From Astropecten irregularis (lineage: Eukaryota > Echinodermata > Asteroidea > Paxillosida > Astropectinidae): a DNA stretch of 64,000 bases. Position 1 is the first letter of the stretch. Each line of letters begins with the position of its first letter. The notes under the pieces were generated by a model. The model did no database searches. It saw only the letters and a list, made by a program, of their open reading frames with translations, and was not told where the DNA came from. This document shows positions 1 through 15,397 of the stretch, piece after piece. Position numbers and translations under genes: made by a program. The stretch spans positions 9,830,798-9,894,797 of the forward strand of contig OZ020260.1 in the NCBI GenBank assembly GCA_963971285.1. Direction: 5' to 3'.

Positions 1-3000
1 CACAGCTGGACACACAACCACTGTAGCCGAAACAACCACAGCTGGAGACACAACCACAGTTGCTGAAACAACCACAGCTGGAGACACAACCACTGTAGCT
101 GACACAACTACGGCTGGAGACACAACCACTGTTGCTGAAACAACCACAGCTGGAGACACAACCACTGTTGCTGAAACTACCACAGCTGGAGACACAACCA
201 CCGTAGCTGACACAACTACCGCTGGGGACACAACCACTCTGGCTGACACAACTACAGCTGGAGACACAACCACTGTAGCTGACACAACCACAGCTGGAGA
301 CACAACCACCGTAGCTGACACAACTACCGCTGGGGCCACAACCACTGTGGCTGACACAACTACAGCTGGAGACACAACCACTGTAGCTGAAACAACCACA
401 GCTGGAGACACAACCACTGTAGCTGAAACAACCACAGCTGGAGTCACAACCACAGTTGCTGAAACTACCACAGCTGGAGACACAACCACTGTAGCTGACA
501 CAACTACAGCTGGAGACACAACCACTGTTGCTGAAACAACCACAGCTGGAGACACAACCACTGTGGCTGACACAACTACGGCTGGGGACACAACCACAGT
601 TGCTGAAACTACCACAGCTGGAGACACAACCACTGTAGCAGACACAACTACAGCTGGAGACACAACCACTGTTGCTGAAACAACCACAGCTGGAGACACA
701 ACCACTGTGGCTGACACAACTACGGCTGGTGACACAACCACTGTGGCTGACACAACTACAGCTGGAGACACAACCACTGTAGCTGAAACAACCACAGCTG
801 GAGACACAACCACCGTAGCTGACACAACTTCCGCTGGGGACACAACCACTGTGGCTGACACAACTACAGCTGGAGACACAACCACTGTGGCTGACACAAC
901 TACGGCTGGAGACACAACCACTGTGGTTGACACAACTACGGCTGGAGACACAACCACTGTTGCTGAAACAACCACAGCTGGAGACACAACCACCGTAGCT
1001 GACACAACTACCGCTGGGGACACAACCACTGTGGCTGAAACAACCACAGCTGGAGACACAACCACTGTTGCTGAAACAACCACAGCTGGAGACACAACCA
1101 CCGTAGCTGACACAACTACCGCTGGGGACACAACCACTGTGGCTGACACAACTACAGCTGGAGACACAACCACTGTAGCTGAAACAACCACAGCTGGAGA
1201 CACAACCACTGTAGCTGACACAACTACAGCTGGAGACACAACCACTGTAGCTGAAACAACCACAGCTGGAGACACAACCACAGTTGCTGAAACAACCACA
1301 GCTGGAGACACAACCACGGTGGTTGACACAACTACGGCTGGAGACACAACCACTGTTGCTGAAACAACCACAGCTGGAGACACAACCACCGTAGCTGACA
1401 CAACTACCGCTGGGGCCACAACCACTGTGGCTGACACAACTACAGCTGGAGACACAACCACTGTAGCTGAAACAACCACAGCTGGAGACACAACCACAGT
1501 TGCTGAAACTACCACAGCTGGAGACACAACCACTGTAGCTGACACAACTACAGCTGGAGACACAACCACTGTTGCTGAAACAACCACAGCTGGATACACA
1601 ACCACTGTGGCTGACACAACTACGGCTGGGGACACAACCACAGTTGCTGAAACTACCACAGCTGGAGACACAACCACTGTAGCTGACACAACTTCAGCTG
1701 GAGACACAACCACTGTTGCTGAAACAACCACAGCTGGAGACACAACCACTGTGGCTGACACAACTACGGCTGGGGACACAACCACTGTGGCTGACACAAC
1801 TACGGCTGGAGACACAACCACTGTTGCTGAGACAACTACAGCTGGAGACACAACCACTGTTGCTGAAACAACCACAGCTGGAGACACAACCACCGTAGCT
1901 GACACAACTACCGCTGGGGACACAACCACTGTGGCTGACACAACTACAGCTGGAGACACAACCACTGTAGCTGAAACAACCACAGCTGGAGACACAACCA
2001 CTGTAGCTGACCCAACAACAGCTGGAGACACAACAACTGTTGCTGACACAACTACAGCTAGAGACACAACCACTGTAGCTGAAACAACCACAGCTGGAGA
2101 CACAACCACTGTAGCTGAAACAACCACAGCTGGAGACACAACCACAGTTGCTGAAACAACCACAGCCGGAGACACGACCACTGTAGCTGACACAACTATA
2201 GCTGGAGACACAACCACTGTAGCTGAAACAACCACAGCTGGAGACTCAACCACTGTAGCTGAAACAACCACAGCTGGAGACACAACCACTGTAGCTGAAA
2301 CAACCACAGCTGGAGACACAACCACTGTAGCTGAAACAACCACAGCTGGAGACACAACCACGGTGGTTGACACAACTACGGCTGGAGACACAACCACTGT
2401 TGCTGAAACAACCACAGCTGGAGACACAACCACCGTAGCTGACACAACTACCGCTGGGGACACAACCACAGATGCTGAAACAACCACAGCGAGAGACACA
2501 ACCACTGTTGCTGAGACAACTACAGCTGGAGACACAACCACTGTTGCTGAGACAGCCACAGCTGGAGACACAACCACCGTAGCTGACACAACTACGGCTG
2601 GGGACACAACCACTGTGGCTGACACAACCACAGCTGGAGACACAACCACCGTAGCTGACACAACTACCGCTGGGGACACAACCACTGTGGCTGACACAAC
2701 TACAGCTGGAGACACAACCACCGTAGCTGACACAACTACCGCTGGGGCCACAACCACTGTGGCTGACACAACTACAGCTAGAGACACAACCACTGTAGCT
2801 GAAACAACCACAGCTGGAGACACAACAACTGTAGCTGAAACAACCACAGCTGGAGACACAACCACAGTTGCTGACACAACTACGGCTGGGGACACAACCA
2901 CAGTTGCTGAAACTACCACAGCTGGAGACACAACCACTGTAGCTGACACAACTTCAGCTGGAGACACAACCACTGTTGCTGAAACAACCACAGCTGGAGA

Positions 3001-6000
3001 CACAACCACTGTGGCTGACACAACTACGGCTGGGGACACAACCACTGTGGCTGACACAACTACGGCTGGAGACACAACCACTGTTGCTGAGACAACTACA
3101 GCTGGAGACACAACCACTGTTCCTGAGACAACTACAGCTGGAGACACAACCACTGTTGCTGAAACAACCACAGCTGGAGACACATCCACCGTAGCTGACA
3201 CAACTACGGCTGGGGACACAACCACTGTGGCTGACACAACTACGGCTGGAGACACAACCACTGTTGCTGACACAACCACAGCTGGAGACACAACCACCGT
3301 AGCTGACACAACTACGGCTGGGGACACAACCACTGTAGCTGAAATAACCACAGCTGGAGACACAACCACTGTAGCTGAAACAACCACAGCTGGAGACACA
3401 ACCACAGTTGCTGAAACTAACACAGCTGGAGACACAACCACTGTAGCTGAAACAACTACAGCTGGAGACACAACCACCGTAGCTGAAACTACCACAGCTG
3501 GAGACACAACCACTGTAGCTGACACAACAACAGCTGGAGACACAACCACTGTTGCTGAAACAACCACAGCTGGAGACACAACCACTGTGGCTGACACAAC
3601 TACGGCTGGGGACACAACCACAGTTGCTGAAACTACCACAGCTGGAGACACAACCACTGTAGCAGACACAACTACAGCTGGAGACACAACCACTGTTGCT
3701 GAAACAACCACAGCTGGAGACACAACCACTGTGGGTGACACAACTACGGCTGGTGACACAACCACTGTGGCTGACACAACTACAGCTGGAGACACAACCA
3801 CTGTAGCTGAAACAACCACTGCTGGAGACACAACCACCGTAGCTGACACAACTTCCGCTGGGGACACAACCACTGTGGCTGACACAACTACAGCTGGAGA
3901 CACAACCACTGTTGCTGAGACAACTACAGCTGGAGACACAACCACTGTTGCTGAAACAACCACAGCTGGAGACACAACCACCGTAGCTGAAACTACCACA
4001 GCTGGAGACACAACCACTGTAGCTGAAACAACCACAGCTGGAGACACAACCACTGTGGCTGACACAACTACAGCTGGAGACACAACCACTGTGGTTGACA
4101 CAACTACGGCTGGAGACACAACCACTGTTGCTGAAACAACCACAGCTGGAGACACAACCACTGTTGCTGAAACAACCACATCTGGAGACACAACCACCGT
4201 AGCTGACACAACTACCGCTGGGGACACAACCACTGTGGCTGACACAACTACAGCTGGAGACACAACCACTGTAGCTGACACAACTACAGCTGGAGATACA
4301 ACCACTGTAGCTGAAACGACCACAGCTGGAGACACAACCACTGTAGCTGAAAGAACCACAGCTGGAGACACAACCACAGTTGCTGAAACAACCACAGCTG
4401 GAGACACAACCACTGTAGCTGAAACAACCACAGCTGGAGACACAACCACAGTTGCTGAAACAACCACAGCGAGAGACACAACTACTTTTGCTGAAACAAC
4501 CACAGCTGGAGACAAAACCACGGTGGTTGACACAACTACGGCTGGAGACACAACCACTGTTGCTGAAACAACCACAGCTGGAGACACAACCACTGTAGCT
4601 GAAACAACCACAGCTGGAGACACAACCACTGTTGCTGAAACAACCACAGCTGGAGACACAACCACTGTGGCTGACACAACTACGGCTGGGGACACAACCA
4701 CAGTTGCTGAAACTACCACAGCTGGAGACACAACCACTGTAGCTGACACAACTACAGCTGGAGACACAACCACTGTTGCTGAAACAACCACAGCTGGAGA
4801 CACAACCACTGTGGCTGACACAACTACGGCTGGGGACACAACCACTGTGGCTGACACAACTACGGCTGGAGACACAACCACTGTTGCTGAGACAACTACA
4901 GCTGGAGACACAACCACTGTTGCTGAAACAACCACAGCTGGAGACACAACCACCGTAGCTGACACAACTACAGCTGGGGACACAACCACTGTGGCTGATA
5001 CAACTACAGCTGGAGACACAACCACTGTTGCTGACACAACTACAGCTGGAGACACAACCACTGTTGCTGAAACAACCACAGCTGGAGACACAACCACTGT
5101 TGCTGAAACAACCACAGCTGGAGACACAACCACAGTTGCTGAAACTACTACAGCTGGAGACACAACTACTGTAGCTGACACAACTACAGCTAGAGACACA
5201 ACCACTGTTGCTGAAACAACTACAGCTGGAGACACAACCACTGTGGCTGACACAACTACGGCTGGGGACACAACCACTTTAGCTGAAACAACTACAGCTG
5301 GAGATACAACCACTGTTGCTGACACAACTACAGCTGGAGATACAACCACTGTAGCTGAAACAACCACAGCTGGAGACACAACCACAGTTGCTGAAACAAC
5401 CACAGCTGGAGACACAACCACTGTAGCTGACACAACTACAGCTGGAGACACAACCACCGTATCTGACACAACTACCGCTGGGGACACAACCACTTTAGCT
5501 GAAACAACTACAGCTGGAGATACAACCACTGTTGCTGACACAACTACAGCTGGAGATACAACCACTGTAGCTGAAACAACCACAGCTGGAGAGACAACCA
5601 CTGTTGCTGAAACAACTTCAGCTGGAGATACAACCACTCTGGCTGACACAACTACAGCTGGAGATACAACCACTGTAGCTGAAACAACCACAGCTGGAGA
5701 GACAACCACTGTTGCTGAAACAACTTCAGCTGGAGATACAACCACTCTGGCTGACACAACTACGGCTGGGGACACAACCACAGTTGCTGAAACTACCACA
5801 GCTGGAGACACAACCACTGTAGCAGACACAACTACAGCTGGAGACACAACCACTGTTGCTGAAACAACCACAGCTGGAGACACAACCACTGTGGGTGACA
5901 CAACTACGGCTGGTGACACAACCACTGTGGCTGACACAACTACAGCTGGAGACACAACCACTGTAGCTGAAACAACCACTGCTGGAGACACAACCACCGT

Positions 6001-9000
6001 AGCTGACACAACTTCCGCTGGGGACACAACCACTGTGGCTGACACAACTACAGCTGGAGACACAACCACTGTTGCTGAGACAACTACAGCTGGAGACACA
6101 ACCACTGTTGCTGAAACAACCACAGCTGGAGACACAACCACCGTAGCTGAAACTACCACAGCTGGAGACACAACCACTGTAGCTGAAACAACCACAGCTG
6201 GAGACACAACCACTGTGGCTGACACAACTACAGCTGGAGACACAACCACTGTGGTTGACACAACTACGGCTGGAGACACAACCACTGTTGCTGAAACAAC
6301 CACAGCTGGAGACACAACCACTGTTGCTGAAACAACCACATCTGGAGACACAACCACCGTAGCTGACACAACTACCGCTGGGGACACAACCACTGTGGCT
6401 GACACAACTACAGCTGGAGACACAACCACTGTAGCTGACACAACTACAGCTGGAGATACAACCACTGTAGCTGAAACGACCACAGCTGGAGACACAACCA
6501 CTGTAGCTGAAACAACCACAGCTGGAGACACAACCACAGTTGCTGAAACAACCACAGCTGGAGACACAACCACTGTAGCTGAAACAACCACAGCTGGAGA
6601 CACAACCACAGTTGCTGAAACAACCACAGCGAGAGACACAACTACTTTTGCTGAAACAACCACAGCTGGAGACAAAACCACGGTGGTTGACACAACTACG
6701 GCTGGAGACACAACCACTGTTGCTGAAACAACCACAGCTGGAGACACAACCACTGTAGCTGAAACAACCACAGCTGGAGACACAACCACTGTTGCTGAAA
6801 CAACCACAGCTGGAGACACAACCACTGTGGCTGACACAACTACGGCTGGGGACACAACCACAGTTGCTGAAACTACCACAGCTGGAGACACAACCACTGT
6901 AGCTGACACAACTACAGCTGGAGACACAACCACTGTTGCTGAAACAACCACAGCTGGAGACACAACCACTGTGGCTGACACAACTACGGCTGGGGACACA
7001 ACCACTGTGGCTGACACAACTACGGCTGGAGACACAACCACTGTTGCTGAGACAACTACAGCTGGAGACACAACCACTGTTGCTGAAACAACCACAGCTG
7101 GAGACACAACCACCGTAGCTGACACAACTACAGCTGGGGACACAACCACTGTGGCTGATACAACTACAGCTGGAGACACAACCACTGTTGCTGACACAAC
7201 TACAGCTGGAGACACAACCACTGTTGCTGAAACAACCACAGCTGGAGACACAACCACTGTTGCTGAAACAACCACAGCTGGAGACACAACCACAGTTGCT
7301 GAAACTACTACAGCTGGAGACACAACTACTGTAGCTGACACAACTACAGCTAGAGACACAACCACTGTTGCTGAAACAACTACAGCTGGAGACACAACCA
7401 CTGTGGCTGACACAACTACGGCTGGGGACACAACCACTTTAGCTGAAACAACTACAGCTGGAGATACAACCACTGTTGCTGACACAACTACAGCTGGAGA
7501 TACAACCACTGTAGCTGAAACAACCACAGCTGGAGACACAACCACAGTTGCTGAAACAACCACAGCTGGAGACACAACCACTGTAGCTGACACAACTACA
7601 GCTGGAGACACAACCACCGTATCTGACACAACTACCGCTGGGGACACAACCACTTTAGCTGAAACAACTACAGCTGGAGATACAACCACTGTTGCTGACA
7701 CAACTACAGCTGGAGATACAACCACTGTAGCTGAAACAACCACAGCTGGAGAGACAACCACTGTTGCTGAAACAACTTCAGCTGGAGATACAACCACTCT
7801 GGCTGACACAACTACAGCTGGAGATACAACCACTGTAGCTGAAACAACCACAGCTGGAGAGACAACCACTGTTGCTGAAACAACTTCAGCTGGAGATACA
7901 ACCACTCTGGCTGACACAACTACGGCTGACGACACAACCATTGTGGCTGACACAACTACGGCTGGAGACACAACGACTGTTGCTGAAACAACTACAGCTG
8001 GAGACACAACTACTGTAGCTGACACAACTACAGCTGGAGACACAACCACTGTAGCTGAAACAACCACAGCTGGAGACACAACCACTGTAGCTGAAACAAC
8101 CACAGCTGGAGACACAACCACAGTTGCTGAAACAATCACAGCTGGAGACACAACCACCGTAGCTGACACAACTACCGCTGGGGACACAACCACTGTGGCT
8201 GACACAACTACAGCTGGAGACACAACCACTGTAGCTGAAACAACCACAGCTGGAGACACAACCACTGTTGCTGAAACAACCACAGCTGGAGACACAACCA
8301 CCGTAGCTGACACAACTACCGCTGGGGACACAACCACTGTGGCTGACACAACTACGGCTGGAGACACAACCACTGTAGCTGAAACTACCACAGCTGGAGA
8401 CACAACCACTGTGGCTGACACAACCACAGCTGGAGACACAACCACTGTAGCTGAAACAACCACTGCTGGAGACACAACCACCGTAGCTGAAACAACCACA
8501 GCTGGAGACATAACCACTGTTGCTGAAACAACCACAGCTGGAGACACAACCACATATGCTGAAATAACCACAGCGAGAGACACAACTACTGTTGCTGAAA
8601 CAACCACAGCTGGAGACACAACCACCGTAGCTGACACAACTACAGCTGGGGACACAACCACTGTGGCTGATACAACTACAGCTGGAGACACAACCACTGT
8701 TGCTGACACAACTACAGCTGGAGACACAACCACTGTTGCTGAAACAACCACAGCTGGAGACACAACCACTGTTGCTGAAACAACCACAGCTGGAGACACA
8801 ACCACAGTTGCTGAAACTACCACAGCTGGAGACACAACTACTGTAGCTGACACAACTACAGCTAGAGACACAACCACTGTTGCTGAAACAACTACAGCTG
8901 GAGACACAACCACTGTGGCTGACACAACTACGGCTGGGGACACAACCACTTTAGCTGAAACAACTACAGCTGGAGATACAACCACTGTTGCTGACACAAC

Positions 9001-12000
9001 TACAGCTGGAGATACAACCACTGTAGCTGAAACAACCACAGCTGGAGACACAACCACAGTTGCTGAAACAACCACAGCTGGAGACACAACCACTGTAGCT
9101 GACACAACTACAGCTGGAGACACAACCACTGTGGTTGACACAACTACGGCTGGAGACACAACCACTGTTGCTGAAACAACCACAGCTGGAGACACAACCA
9201 CTGTTGCTGAAACAACCACATCTGGAGACACAACCACCGTAGCTGACACAACTACCGCTGGGGACACAACCACTGTGGCTGACACAACTACAGCTGGAGA
9301 CACAACCACTGTAGCTGACACAACTACAGCTGGAGATACAACCACTGTAGCTGAAACGACCACAGCTGGAGACACAACCACTGTAGCTGAAAGAACCACA
9401 GCTGGAGACACAACCACAGTTGCTGAAACAACCACAGCTGGAGACACAACCACTGTAGCTGAAACAACCACAGCTGGAGACACAACCACAGTTGCTGAAA
9501 CAACCACAGCGAGAGACACAACTACTTTTGCTGAAACAACCACAGCTGGAGACAAAACCACGGTGGTTGACACAACTACGGCTGGAGACACAACCACTGT
9601 TGCTGAAACAACCACAGCTGGAGACACAACCACTGTAGCTGAAACAACCACAGCTGGAGACACAACCACTGTTGCTGAAACAACCACAGCTGGAGACACA
9701 ACCACTGTGGCTGACACAACTACGGCTGGGGACACAACCACAGTTGCTGAAACTACCACAGCTGGAGACACAACCACTGTAGCTGACACAACTACAGCTG
9801 GAGACACAACCACTGTTGCTGAAACAACCACAGCTGGAGACACAACCACTGTGGCTGACACAACTACGGCTGGGGACACAACCACTGTGGCTGACACAAC
9901 TACGGCTGGAGACACAACCACTGTTGCTGAGACAACTACAGCTGGAGACACAACCACTGTTGCTGAAACAACCTCAGCTGGAGACACAACCACCGTAGCT
10001 GACACAACTACAGCTGGGGACACAACCACTGTGGCTGATACAACTACAGCTGGAGACACAACCACTGTTGCTGACACAACTACAGCTGGAGACACAACCA
10101 CTGTTGCTGAAACAACCACAGCTGGAGACACAACCACTGTTGCTGAAACAACCACAGCTGGAGACACAACCACAGTTGCTGAAACTACTACAGCTGGAGA
10201 CACAACTACTGTAGCTGACACAACTACAGCTAGAGACACAACCACTGTTGCTGAAACAACTACAGCTGGAGACACAACCACTGTGGCTGACACAACTACG
10301 GCTGGGGACACAACCACTTTAGCTGAAACAACTACAGCTGGAGATACAACCACTGTTGCTGACACAACTACAGCTGGAGATACAACCACTGTAGCTGAAA
10401 CAACCACAGCTGGAGACACAACCACAGTTGCTGAAACAACCACAGCTGGAGACACAACCACTGTAGCTGACACAACTACAGCTGGAGACACAACCACCGT
10501 ATCTGACACAACTACCGCTGGGGACACAACCACTTTAGCTGAAACAACTACAGCTGGAGATACAACCACTGTTGCTGACACAACTACAGCTGGAGATACA
10601 ACCACTGTAGCTGAAACAACCACAGCTGGAGAGACAACCACTGTTGCTGAAACAACTTCAGCTGGAGATACAACCACTCTGGCTGACACAACTACAGCTG
10701 GAGATACAACCACTGTAGCTGAAACAACCACAGCTGGAGAGACAACCACTGTTGCTGAAACAACTTCAGCTGGAGATACAACCACTCTGGCTGACACAAC
10801 TACGGCTGGGGACACAACCACAGTTGCTGAAACTACCACAGCTGGAGACACAACCACTGTAGCAGACACAACTACAGCTGGAGACACAACCACTGTTGCT
10901 GAAACAACCACAGCTGGAGACACAACCACTGTGGGTGACACAACTACGGCTGGTGACACAACCACTGTGGCTGACACAACTACAGCTGGAGACACAACCA
11001 CTGTAGCTGAAACAACCACTGCTGGAGACACAACCACCGTAGCTGACACAACTTCCGCTGGGGACACAACCACTGTGGCTGACACAACTACAGCTGGAGA
11101 CACAACCACTGTTGCTGAGACAACTACAGCTGGAGACACAACCACTGTTGCTGAAACAACCACAGCTGGAGACACAACCACCGTAGCTGAAACTACCACA
11201 GCTGGAGACACAACCACTGTAGCTGAAACAACCACAGCTGGAGACACAACCACTGTGGCTGACACAACTACAGCTGGAGACACAACCACTGTGGTTGACA
11301 CAACTACGGCTGGAGACACAACCACTGTTGCTGAAACAACCACAGCTGGAGACACAACCACTGTTGCTGAAACAACCACATCTGGAGACACAACCACCGT
11401 AGCTGACACAACTACCGCTGGGGACACAACCACTGTGGCTGACACAACTACAGCTGGAGACACAACCACTGTAGCTGACACAACTACAGCTGGAGATACA
11501 ACCACTGTAGCTGAAACGACCACAGCTGGAGACACAACCACTGTAGCTGAAACAACCACAGCTGGAGACACAACCACAGTTGCTGAAACAACCACAGCTG
11601 GAGACACAACCACTGTAGCTGAAACAACCACAGCTGGAGACACAACCACAGTTGCTGAAACAACCACAGCGAGAGACACAACTACTTTTGCTGAAACAAC
11701 CACAGCTGGAGACAAAACCACGGTGGTTGACACAACTACGGCTGGAGACACAACCACTGTTGCTGAAACAACCACAGCTGGAGACACAACCACTGTAGCT
11801 GAAACAACCACAGCTGGAGACACAACCACTGTTGCTGAAACAACCACAGCTGGAGACACAACCACTGTGGCTGACACAACTACGGCTGGGGACACAACCA
11901 CAGTTGCTGAAACTACCACAGCTGGAGACACAACCACTGTAGCTGACACAACTACAGCTGGAGACACAACCACTGTTGCTGAAACAACCACAGCTGGAGA

Positions 12001-14735
12001 CACAACCACTGTGGCTGACACAACTACGGCTGGGGACACAACCACTGTGGCTGACACAACTACGGCTGGAGACACAACCACTGTTGCTGAGACAACTACA
12101 GCTGGAGACACAACCACTGTTGCTGAAACAACCACAGCTGGAGACACAACCACCGTAGCTGACACAACTACAGCTGGGGACACAACCACTGTGGCTGATA
12201 CAACTACAGCTGGAGACACAACCACTGTTGCTGACACAACTACAGCTGGAGACACAACCACTGTTGCTGAAACAACCACAGCTGGAGACACAACCACTGT
12301 TGCTGAAACAACCACAGCTGGAGACACAACCACAGTTGCTGAAACTACTACAGCTGGAGACACAACTACTGTAGCTGACACAACTACAGCTAGAGACACA
12401 ACCACTGTTGCTGAAACAACTACAGCTGGAGACACAACCACTGTGGCTGACACAACTACGGCTGGGGACACAACCACTTTAGCTGAAACAACTACAGCTG
12501 GAGATACAACCACTGTTGCTGACACAACTACAGCTGGAGATACAACCACTGTAGCTGAAACAACCACAGCTGGAGACACAACCACAGTTGCTGAAACAAC
12601 CACAGCTGGAGACACAACCACTGTAGCTGACACAACTACAGCTGGAGACACAACCACCGTATCTGACACAACTACCGCTGGGGACACAACCACTTTAGCT
12701 GAAACAACTACAGCTGGAGATACAACCACTGTTGCTGACACAACTACAGCTGGAGATACAACCACTGTAGCTGAAACAACCACAGCTGGAGAGACAACCA
12801 CTGTTGCTGAAACAACTTCAGCTGGAGATACAACCACTCTGGCTGACACAACTACAGCTGGAGATACAACCACTGTAGCTGAAACAACCACAGCTGGAGA
12901 GACAACCACTGTTGCTGAAACAACTTCAGCTGGAGATACAACCACTCTGGCTGACACAACTACGGCTGACGACACAACCATTGTGGCTGACACAACTACG
13001 GCTGGAGACACAACGACTGTTGCTGAAACAACTACAGCTGGAGACACAACTACTGTAGCTGACACAACTACAGCTGGAGACACAACCACTGTAGCTGAAA
13101 CAACCACAGCTGGAGACACAACCACTGTAGCTGAAACAACCACAGCTGGAGACACAACCACAGTTGCTGAAACAATCACAGCTGGAGACACAACCACTGT
13201 AGCTGACACAACTACAGCTGGAGACACAACCACTGTAGCTGAAACAACCACAGCTGGAGACACAACCACCGTAGCTGACACAACTACCGCTGGGGACACA
13301 ACCACTGTGGCTGACACAACTACAGCTGGAGACACAACCACTGTAGCTGAAACAACCACAGCTGGAGACACAACCACTGTTGCTGAAACAACCACAGCTG
13401 GAGACACAACCACCGTAGCTGACACAACTACCGCTGGGGACACAACCACTGTGGCTGACACAACTACGGCTGGAGACACAACCACTGTAGCTGAAACTAC
13501 CACAGCTGGAGACACAACCACTGTGGCTGACACAACCACAGCTGGAGACACAACCACTGTAGCTGAAACAACCACTGCTGGAGACACAACCACCGTAGCT
13601 GAAACAACCACAGCTGGAGACATAACCACTGTTGCTGAAACAACCACAGCTGGAGACACAACCACATATGCTGAAATAACCACAGCGAGAGACACAACTA
13701 CTGTTGCTGAAACAACCACAGCTGGAGACACAACCACCGTAGCTGACACAACTACAGCTGGGGACACAACCACTGTGGCTGATACAACTACAGCTGGAGA
13801 CACAACCACTGTTGCTGACACAACTACAGCTGGAGACACAACCACTGTTGCTGAAACAACCACAGCTGGAGACACAACCACTGTTGCTGAAACAACCACA
13901 GCTGGAGACACAACCACAGTTGCTGAAACTACCACAGCTGGAGACACAACTACTGTAGCTGACACAACTACAGCTAGAGACACAACCACTGTTGCTGAAA
14001 CAACTACAGCTGGAGACACAACCACTGTGGCTGACACAACTACGGCTGGGGACACAACCACTTTAGCTGAAACAACTACAGCTGGAGATACAACCACTGT
14101 TGCTGACACAACTACAGCTGGAGATACAACCACTGTAGCTGAAACAACCACAGCTGGAGACACAACCACAGTTGCTGAAACAACCACAGCTGGAGACACA
14201 ACCACTGTAGCTGACACAACTACAGCTGGAGACACAACCACCGTATCTGACACAACTACCGCTGGGGACACAACCACTTTAGCTGAAACAACTACAGCTG
14301 GAGATACAACCACTGTTGCTGACACAACTACAGCTGGAGATACAACCACTGTAGCTGAAACAACCACAGCTGGAGACACAACGACTGTGGCTGACACAAC
14401 TACAGCTGGAGACACAACCACTGTTGCTGAAACAACCACAGCTGGAGACACAACCACAGATGCTGAAACAACCACAGCTGGAGACACAACCACTGTGGTT
14501 GACACAACTGCAGCTGGAGACACAACCACTGTGGCTGACACAACTACGGCCTTAGACACAACCACCGTAGCTGACACAACTACAGCTGGAGACACAACCA
14601 CCGTAGCTGACACAACCACAGCTGGAGACACAACCACTGTGGTTGACACAACTGCAGCTGGAGACACAACCACTGTGGCTGAGACAACTACGGCTGGAGA
14701 AACAACCCTCTCTGCCTCAAGTGGCAGCTCATTTG
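1..14735 (+). CDS. Giant Thr-rich mucin-like repeat protein, exon block 1 (5' partial)
   Basis: The reading frame is open from base 2 to the splice donor, giving at least 4,911 codons with no stop. Nearly all of it is the 12-residue unit TTTAGDTTTVAE or TTTAGDTTTVAD, about 409 copies. Variation is mostly in third codon positions (Val GTT/GTA/GTG, Asp GAC/GAT, Gly GGA/GGG), as expected if the plus strand is translated. Rare replacements are G to R, D to V/A/Y and T to S. Near the end, repeats decay (TALD, TTAAGD) into a non-repeat tail LSASSGSSFG just before a GTAAG donor at 14736; the last base is the first base of a split codon (phase 1). I choose the splice site over the in-frame stop at 14789-14791 because block 2 ends with the same Ser-Ser-(F/L)-Gly/GTAAG layout. 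The true start and signal peptide lie left of the window. By composition it is an O-glycosylated anionic mucin domain; I do not recognise a named family. Confidence 0.85.
3601..7920 (+). repeat. Higher-order tandem duplication, 2 x 2,160 bp
   Basis: Bases 3601-5760 and 5761-7920 follow the same order of variant 36-bp units (60 units each), including rare markers such as GTG GGT GAC, ACA TCT GGA, GAC AAA ACC and GCG AGA GAC. A difference I noted is AGA (Arg) versus ACA (Thr) near 4351/6511. Downstream of 7920 the order changes. Boundaries are approximate to a few units. Confidence 0.85.
4081..14232 (+). repeat. Higher-order tandem duplication, period 5,040 bp (140 units)
   Basis: The unit order from 4081 to about 9120 recurs from 9121 to about 14232. 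Markers at 5761, 7921 (GCT GAC GAC ... ATT GTG) and 8101 (ATC ACA) recur at exactly +5,040. After about 13,190 the offset becomes +5,112 because two extra 36-bp units are present in the second copy. Each copy contains parts of the 2,160-bp repeat, so the levels are nested. Confidence 0.82.
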
Positions 14736-14801
14736 GTAAGATTGCTTGTATTCTTATGTGGCAGCCATTTTGTATTGTTGTCTACATTTAAGCTCTTTGT
14801 G

Positions 14802-15397
14802 CAGTGTGTCAAAAAAATCGCAACAGGATTTAAATTGAAATTTGTGAAGATTGTGCTAGCTTTACAGTGAAGTGAGTAGTATAATGTTAAAGCCACATTT
14901 ATCTTCTTTCCAATGATATGTTTTTTTATTCATACAAGGTCATGGATGGTTGACAAATAATTCTTTTTGGACAATGGGTCAAAATGGACTTCGGACCAAG
15001 TTTTACACATGGCTTAGAGCATCAAACACATGAATGATTCCTTTGTTGGAGACTTGCAATATCAGGTGGAGGGGTAATTAACACTTTGCCAAAGAAAAAA
15101 GTTACAAGTCATTTCCGGAAATGGTTTCTTAGAGAATTTAAATGATATTGCAACTCTCTCACAAAGAATCATTCATGTGTTTGATGCTCTAAGCCGTGTG
15201 TAAAACTTGGTCCCAAGTCCATTCTGACCCATTGTCCAAAAAAAATGATTACTCAGCCATCCTTGACTGTATATGAATAAAAAACACATTACTGGAAAGA
15301 GGAGAAATGTAGCTGTAACATGATACTACTCACTTTGCTGTAAAACTAACACAATCTTCACAAATTTGAATTTAATTCCTTTTTTTCATACACACTG
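14802..15397. mobile_element. Foldback/MITE-like element, 596 bp
   Basis: Arms at 14,802-15,062 and 15,145-15,397 are inverted copies of each other (about 255 bp each, high identity by eye) around an 82-bp centre. The outer ends read CAGTGTGT and its complement ACACACTG. A TA follows the right end. No transposase is visible; it is non-autonomous. The element is absent from the corresponding position just inside introns B and C. The CAGTGTGTC end recalls mariner-type ends, but that assignment is tentative. Confidence 0.75.

Larger units (their letters stand above)
2..14700 (+). repeat. 36-bp tandem array, block 1
   Basis: About 408 copies of a 36-bp coding unit (ACA ACC ACA GCT GGA GAC / ACA ACC ACT GTT GCT GAA and variants). 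The unit is two related 18-bp halves. Spacing is strictly 36 bp as far as I could follow it. Copies share linked variants (ACC GCT GGG; GTG GTT GAC; ACT TCA GCT) that mark higher-order duplications. Confidence 0.93.

Noticed and set aside
1716-13697. Many 60-75-codon frames in other frames across block 1 (rich in L, Q, W)
   Set aside because: Out-of-frame shadows of the repeat that recur at the higher-order period.
2-14700. CRISPR array (36-bp repeats)
   Set aside because: Units abut with no unique spacers, the repeat is coding, and introns show this is eukaryotic DNA.
14736-14791. Read-through of block 1 to the in-frame stop at 14,789-14,791 as the protein C-terminus
   Set aside because: The GTAAG donor after SSFG matches the ends of blocks 2 and 3, and the next acceptor is in phase.
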